A stretch of 46,406 nucleotides of DNA from contig KQ481983.1 of the NCBI GenBank assembly GCA_001430745.1, forward strand, positions 3,151,508 to 3,197,913, given 5' to 3'. Numbering within the stretch: the first letter of the stretch is position 1; each line of letters starts with the position of its first letter. The notes under the pieces are model-generated. The model saw only the letters and a program-made list of their open reading frames with translations. It searched no databases and was not told the DNA's origin. Position numbers and translations under genes: made by a program. Source of the stretch: Auxenochlorella pyrenoidosa. Taxonomy: Eukaryota > Chlorophyta > Trebouxiophyceae > Chlorellales > Chlorellaceae. Below are positions 41,791 through 46,406 of this stretch, piece by piece.

Positions 41791-43338
41791 ATGGCCTCTA
41801 ATTCAGAAAGCAAGGCGCCCAGCAAGGAGGCGGTGGCCACAACAAGTGCGTCCTGAGGTGCTTGCCGCGCAGCTTGCGCTTGCACCGACGACGCGCGGAT
41901 GCATGGCAACATGACGCAACTGTGACCCTCCTGGCTGCCCGCAGAGGCCGATGATGGAGCCAAGTTGCAAGAGGCGATTGAGAGCCTGCGCGAGCACGCC
42001 TCCACAACGGCCACGGTGCAGCTCATCTATGTGATGCTGAGGACGGCATGGCTAGTGCTCATTCCGCAAGCGCTGGGAGGTGGGCTGCCGCCTGCCGCCA
42101 GCGCTTGAACCTCCCGCATGCCGCCACGCTGCCGTTTTGGTGGGATGCCTTTTCTCACCATGCGCTTGATAGCCAACACACATCCATCGCTGCGTGCCCT
42201 GCCTTGCAGCCCCCCAGTTTGTCCCCCTCGCCCTGGAGGTCCTGGCAGCAGAGACTGTGCTCTTCCTGCTGTTCCGCGCCGCCGGGGGCTTCAGCCCCTC
42301 CTCCCAGGAGCGCCCGAGGATGCTCCACCTGTACAGCCTGCTGTCGGTCGGCATCCTGGGCAAGGTGTGCGGTGGGGGCAGGGGAATACGTGGAGCGCGG
42401 AGGGCGGGGCGCTGCGTAGTTGGCAGGTCGCGGAGCAGCGTCTGCCTGATCTCTCTGGTCTGGGCACCTATGTGCGCACTGGCAGCGCATCTTTCGGCTC
42501 ATGTGCAGTTCTGCTTGCTCCCCTGCTCGGCAAGCCTTCCAGGGCTGCCGCAGCGCCCCACTCCCCCTTCCGCCGCAGTGCGTCACGGACTGCTACATCT
42601 ACCAATTTGCCCCGGCCATGTGGAAGCACTTCCGCCCGGGCCAGCCCTGGGGCGTGCCCACCATCCTGGCCCTGCGGCTGGCGCCCCTGCTGGGCATCCA
42701 GGCGCCGACCATCCAGAGCGCCCTGCGGGTGCGAGGTGCCACAACGCGCGCGCCCGCTTAGAGGCATGCGACGAGCAGCCCAAGCTGGGAGGCTGTTGGT
42801 CTGGGGGGCGGCCAGCCGGGCCCGCAAAACACTTGCAGCCAGGCAGGGCCAGGCGTCGCCCTTCCCCTGCATGCAATGCATCTGCCGTCGCCGCTGCTGC
42901 ACGCCCATGCCTGGCAGGTGCGCCCCCCAACGCCGACCCTTGCCCTCTGCAGCTCCTCGAGCTGTCGTTCGACGTCTTCTGCCTGCTGGCCATCTTCCGC
43001 GGCATTCGCACAGGTGAGTTTGAACCAGAACAGGGCATTTGCTGGCCGGCTTACAAGCATATCATCAGCCGTCCTGAGGTTCAGCATCCAACCAAACTGA
43101 TTTGCATTGTTGCCTTTCAAAAGCCCACACCGGCAAGCCTACCGCACAGTAGCATCTGGGCACTGCGGCCCGCCACCAAAGGTCGGCATTCACGGCGGCT
43201 GCTTGGTTCAAGCTCGTGCACCAAGCGCGCACGGTGCTCACGCTCCTGCCCTCTGGGCGCCTTCCTGTTGCAGGCAAGGCGCTGATCCAAGCGCGGCGGG
43301 CGCAGAAGAAGGCGATGCAGCAGAAGAAGAAGGACTGA
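41791..43338 (+). CDS. Small multi-pass membrane protein, family not recognised
   Basis: Exons: 41791-41845, 41945-42079, 42210-42364, 42579-42728, 42953-43013, 43274-43338, all GT-AG and frame-consistent; 206 aa. I do not recognise the family. After a short polar N-terminus come hydrophobic segments: TVQLIYVMLRTAWLVLI, FVPLALEVLAAETVLFLLF, LYSLLSVGILGK, IYQFAPAMWKHF and LLELSFDVFCLLAIFRGI, suggesting three to four membrane spans. The tail is highly basic and ends in QQKKKD, which fits the KKxx rule (Lys at -3 and -4) for retrieval to the ER. The gene follows HCF244 closely on the same strand but nothing links their functions. Clean splicing, codon use like its neighbours and coherent membrane topology support a real gene. 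Confidence 0.6.
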
Positions 43339-44416
43339 GCACGGCTCTTCTCACGCTTGTCTGTGCGCGCATGCCCATTGCTACTTTCTCCTCGCACCCA
43401 CGCTGGCGTGCTGCTGGTATGTGCAAACTCAACCGCACCCTTCATACAGCCCAGCAGCTGAGCAGTTCGAGAACCAGGCTGGGAGCCGGGCGGTGCATGC
43501 TATGCAAGCACATCGCAGGCAGTGGCAGGCATGGCATGCAACAGGTGGTGGCACCTCTGCCACGGCCGCTCAACCGCCTGGTGCGCTTTGCTGTTGCGCA
43601 GCTGTTGGTGCTGCCAATCTGCTGCCCGCGGAGTGCCTGGCCTTGCAGTTGACAAAATAGGCGCAAAGCACGCTGCTGAACAGATGAGAGCAACAAGGAG
43701 ACCAACAGAATCATGATTTGGCAGGCCAGCCCGAGGCCTTCAGAGGCAGGCAGCAAGGCGCGGTGCCGTGCCTGCCGGCACTTCGCTGTTGTCAGGCCTG
43801 CTGCTGCTGCGCAGCATGCCCGGTACCGGCGGTGCGATCGCGGATGCCGGGTGCAGATGCAGGGGGTGTCCCTGAGTGACGAGCTCAGCTGCACAGCAGG
43901 CTCTTTGGCGCGGCCATGCATGCACTGCCCTGCAGACAGCGTCGGCGGCAGAAGAGCTGGAGTGCATGCGTGATGCCCTGGCTAAGGCGAGACCTTGTGA
44001 GGCAACATTTGCTGGCTTCTCCTCCTAGCCACAAGACAAGGCACTAGCCTTCGACTCCCGCCTGAAGCGGCCCACCTGACTCGGGCGCATTCCTCTCCTT
44101 GTCGCTCTGGCCCTCCTGCAGGCACCGCATTGGCCAATGACTCATTGAAGAAGCAGGCCTTCTAGCCCCACCCCTTCTCATGGAAATTTGACGTAACAAA
44201 TTTGCTGATGATCATCTGCCACGCCGCTGCAGCAGGCAGAAGGCGAAAGGGCAGAGGGCCCAAAGCAGCTAAGATGTCGCCACTGCCCCCCTTTCTCCTT
44301 AATCAACGCTTCAAACCTGCGTGTTTAATCTGGTTTAGGCTTCCTCAGCAGCGCAGTGCGCTCTCCAAACCCAGCTCTCGCAGCTTGTTGGCTTCCAGCG
44401 CTTTCTCTGCCGAGCG
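43339..44416. other. Intergenic region
   Basis: About 1.08 kb between two plus-strand genes. It should contain the 3' untranslated region of the membrane protein and the promoter of the JmjC gene. A/T-richer stretches lie near 43650-43720 and 44170-44340. No TGTAA, convincing coding frame, tRNA or repeat was identified. Confidence 0.45.
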
Positions 44417-46239
44417 ATGGCCCCTGAGACAGATGCAGATGCTTCTGTAGATGCTCCCAGCACCGCCCGGAAGTGGGAACAGACGGCCCACGGCAAAGGG
44501 AGGGTGCGGCCTCGCAAGAACCAGCCTCCCTCGGCCCAAGCGGGCGTGCTTCGGCTCACGGCAGTGTCCCATACGTGAGTGATTGAACTTTCGGCTGGGC
44601 TCCGTGCAGCGGAGGGTATTGCCTCGTTGCCGCCAGCAGCCTGCCTGCCGCCTGCCCGCCGTTGGCTGCCTGGCTCGTAGCTAATCACTGCTTGCTACCC
44701 GTTTAAAGTCGTGTGTTGTACATCATTTCAACCGCCCCTCGGACTGACTTGATCCCGGTCCCTTCCCTTGCTGCAGGGACGCGCAGCGCGGCGAGCGCGA
44801 GGGCGACCCCCGCCCCCGCTACCTCGAGGCCCAGGCCGGCGGCTGGCTCGACTACTTGCGACTGGACACCCCGCAGACCATCTACGCAGCTCTGAACAAG
44901 CTGTGGGCGCACCAGCCGGTGCTGCTGCAGGAGACGCCGCTGGTGGCAGGCCTGGTGGGCGTGTGGAGTTTTGAGCAGCTGGTGAGTGCACTCGCAAGCA
45001 AGTTGCCCGGCACACCTCTGTGGTCTGGCTGCGCACCTGGGCTGCAGATGCTCTATCTGGGTGGCTGGGTGTGGAGGCATAGAGTGCAGCACCAGCTGTC
45101 GCCTGTCGCCGTCGGCCAACCCCATGCCATCTGTCCTTTGCCATGCCCGGCAGGCGCGCGACGTGGGCGGCAGCCCCCAGCTGCGCGTGCTGTGCTCTGA
45201 CGCGCGGCGCAACCGGTTCATCGAGTACGACGACGCGAAAAACATCTACGGCGGGTGAGGCCGCGCCCGCTGTGTCGCCTTGCGGCCGGGGCACCACCAA
45301 CAGCGCCCACCTGTGGGCAGCGTGTGCGTATGCGGCCCCTGGGCAAAGCTTCAACAAGCTCTGCACCTTGCTCTGGCTGCTGCATCTCACTGGCTGCCCC
45401 GCCTGCCGCTCCACGCGCAGCCTGTACCACGTGCGGGAGCCGGAGACGCAGCGCCTCGAGATGAGCCTGCCCGACTTTGTGCAGTGCTCGCGGCAGTGGC
45501 GGGCGCGGCGGCTGTATTTGCGGGTGCGCGCGCTGCCTTGGGGACGAAACCCAGTGCACCGGCACGCATGCATTCGCCTGCGCTCTGCATGCGCGGCGCC
45601 GGCTGCCCTGCCCAGAGACCCCTCTGCATGCACTGGCCTTGCGTGGCGCCAGGCTCTGTTGGGCCCCACCCCGCTGCAGGCGACAGTGATGCAGTACAAA
45701 CAGCAGGCGGCGCAGCAGCAAGGGCAGCCGCAGGAGCAGCTGGGCCAGCAGCAGGCAGAGGCACAACGCTCCCGGCACCGGCCGGCGCTAGCAGAGGGCA
45801 GCGGCTGTGCCCGCGGCCTGGCACGCTACCTGCTGGTGGGGGACGACAGTGGTGGTGCAGGCGGCGCAGGCAGCGCAGGCGCGGCGGCGGCGGGCATTGA
45901 CTGGGAGTGGCTGGAGGGGCTGCAGCGCGCGCAGCGCTTTGGCCCCGTGCTGCGTGTGGACCTGGAGGCGGGGTCCACCGGCGGCCTGCTGCCCGCCTGC
46001 TACGAGTGCAGTGACCGGCTGCTGGCGCAGGTGGCGGGCCGCCGCCGCGTGCTGCTGCTGCCGCCTTGGCAGGCGTTTGAGGGGCTGTACCCCTACCCCA
46101 GCCACCACCCCTACGACCGCTACTCCATGGTGGACCTCGAGGCCCCGGATGCGGGGCTGTGGCCCAAGTTTGGGGGCGGCGTGCGCGGCCTGGCGGCGGT
46201 GCTCGCCCCCGGCGACGTGCTGTACGTCCCCGCCTACTG
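44417..46239 (+). CDS. FIH-1 (HIF1AN)-like JmjC/cupin-8 protein, 3' partial
   Basis: Relative of the 2-oxoglutarate/iron-dependent asparaginyl hydroxylase FIH. Visible exons: 44417-44574, 44777-44981, 45154-45254, 45421-45523, 45680-46239; 375 codons, then a donor at 46240, so the gene continues past the window. Similarity to FIH spans HQPVLLQETPLV, NRFIEYDDAKN, ARRLYLR, WEWLEGLQ, QVAGRRRVLLLPP, GLYPYPSHHPYDR and PGDVLYVPAYW. Residues 200-262 contain a Gln-rich and a Gly/Ala-rich insertion absent from animal FIH. The iron-binding HxD motif, His-Tyr-Asp in FIH, is here Cys-Tyr-Glu (PACYECSDRLLAQV; Cys codon 45998-46000, Glu 46004-46006). The second iron histidine would lie beyond the window. 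Activity is therefore in doubt. The first exon is polar and disordered; its ATG is the first that gives an open, correctly phased exon. Confidence 0.75.
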
Positions 46240-46406
46240 GTGAGCCCCGGCCCCTCCTGCCCTTGTGCCGCTACGACTGCAGGTGTTGGTGGTCTCTGCA
46301 GATGGTAGCATTCTGATGCAATGCTGCCTGGTTCCGCGCCGGGCGCCTGTGTGGCTGGCCCCTGCCTGGCTGCCAGCACACCTTGCTCATACATCATGGC
46401 TGAGGA
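46240..46406 (+). other. Start of the next intron of the FIH-like gene (window end)
   Basis: Begins GTGAGC after TACTG. The in-frame continuation would be expected to supply G-TGG-CAC as in FIH, but no acceptor within these 167 bases gives that, so the next exon probably lies outside the window. Confidence 0.5.

Noticed and set aside
44200..44225. A TGATGA stretch resembling a C box of a box C/D snoRNA
   Set aside because: No D box at a suitable distance and no terminal stem could be found; a six-base match is expected by chance.
43339..44416. A possible small gene or RNA gene between the membrane protein and the JmjC gene
   Set aside because: Open frames here are short and overlap each other on both strands; no tRNA cloverleaf or conserved motif was seen.
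1..46406. Mobile elements, CRISPR arrays, integrated viral genes or a dedicated gene-cluster system
   Set aside because: No terminal inverted repeats, reverse transcriptase, transposase, capsid or polymerase domains were seen, and neighbouring genes belong to unrelated housekeeping pathways.

Overview
This is nuclear DNA of a green alga, most likely a trebouxiophyte of the Chlorella/Micractinium/Auxenochlorella type. The evidence is very high GC, short introns (mostly about 100-300 bases) in every gene, TGTAA poly(A) signals, Ala/Gln-rich low-complexity insertions, a nuclear photosystem II assembly factor with a transit peptide, and plant-type families (golgin GC3/GC4-like, OS-9/EBS6, ABCD). 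There are no bacterial operons, CRISPR arrays, insertion sequences or recognisable transposons. Two assembly gaps (N runs 11992-12442 and 35667-36227) both fall inside introns of minus-strand genes.

Layout. 193-1571 (+) is the 3' part of a CAF-1 p60/FAS2-like histone chaperone. 2137-6099 (+) is a complete phosphoglucomutase/phosphopentomutase (PGM2-like, 13 exons). 6436-9374 (+) is an NSUN5/Rcm1-type rRNA cytosine methyltransferase. 9558-10153 (-) is a small, probably mitochondrial protein of unknown family. 10746-13845 (-) is TTC4/Cns1, an Hsp90 co-chaperone. 14011-19561 (+) is an ABCD half-transporter with 18 exons. 19915-22021 (-) is a TUG/ASPSCR1 UBX protein. 23009-25843 (+) is an F-box/leucine-rich-repeat protein. 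26635-29236 (-) is a mitochondrial TIM21-like membrane protein. 29491-34913 (+) is a GRAB-domain golgin. 35247-37795 (-) is OS-9, the ER-associated degradation lectin. 38003-41038 (+) is HCF244/Ycf39, for photosystem II D1 synthesis and assembly. 41791-43338 (+) is an unknown small membrane protein. 44417-46239 (+, runs off the window) is an FIH-1-like JmjC protein.

These are mostly unrelated housekeeping genes packed tightly, with short divergent promoters (165-254 bases at three places) and convergent 3' ends. I see no dedicated multi-gene system. The most unusual signals are: (1) about 10 of 93 reconstructed introns have GC-AG ends with a distinct, compensating donor consensus; (2) six ASF1-binding B-domain-like motifs in the CAF-1 p60 tail; (3) an FIH-like JmjC domain in which the His-x-Asp iron ligands are Cys and Glu; and (4) a possible stop codon assembled by splicing in HCF244.

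All gene models were built by eye from splice signals, reading-frame continuity and family resemblance. Each junction was checked to keep the frame, but none was confirmed with transcripts.
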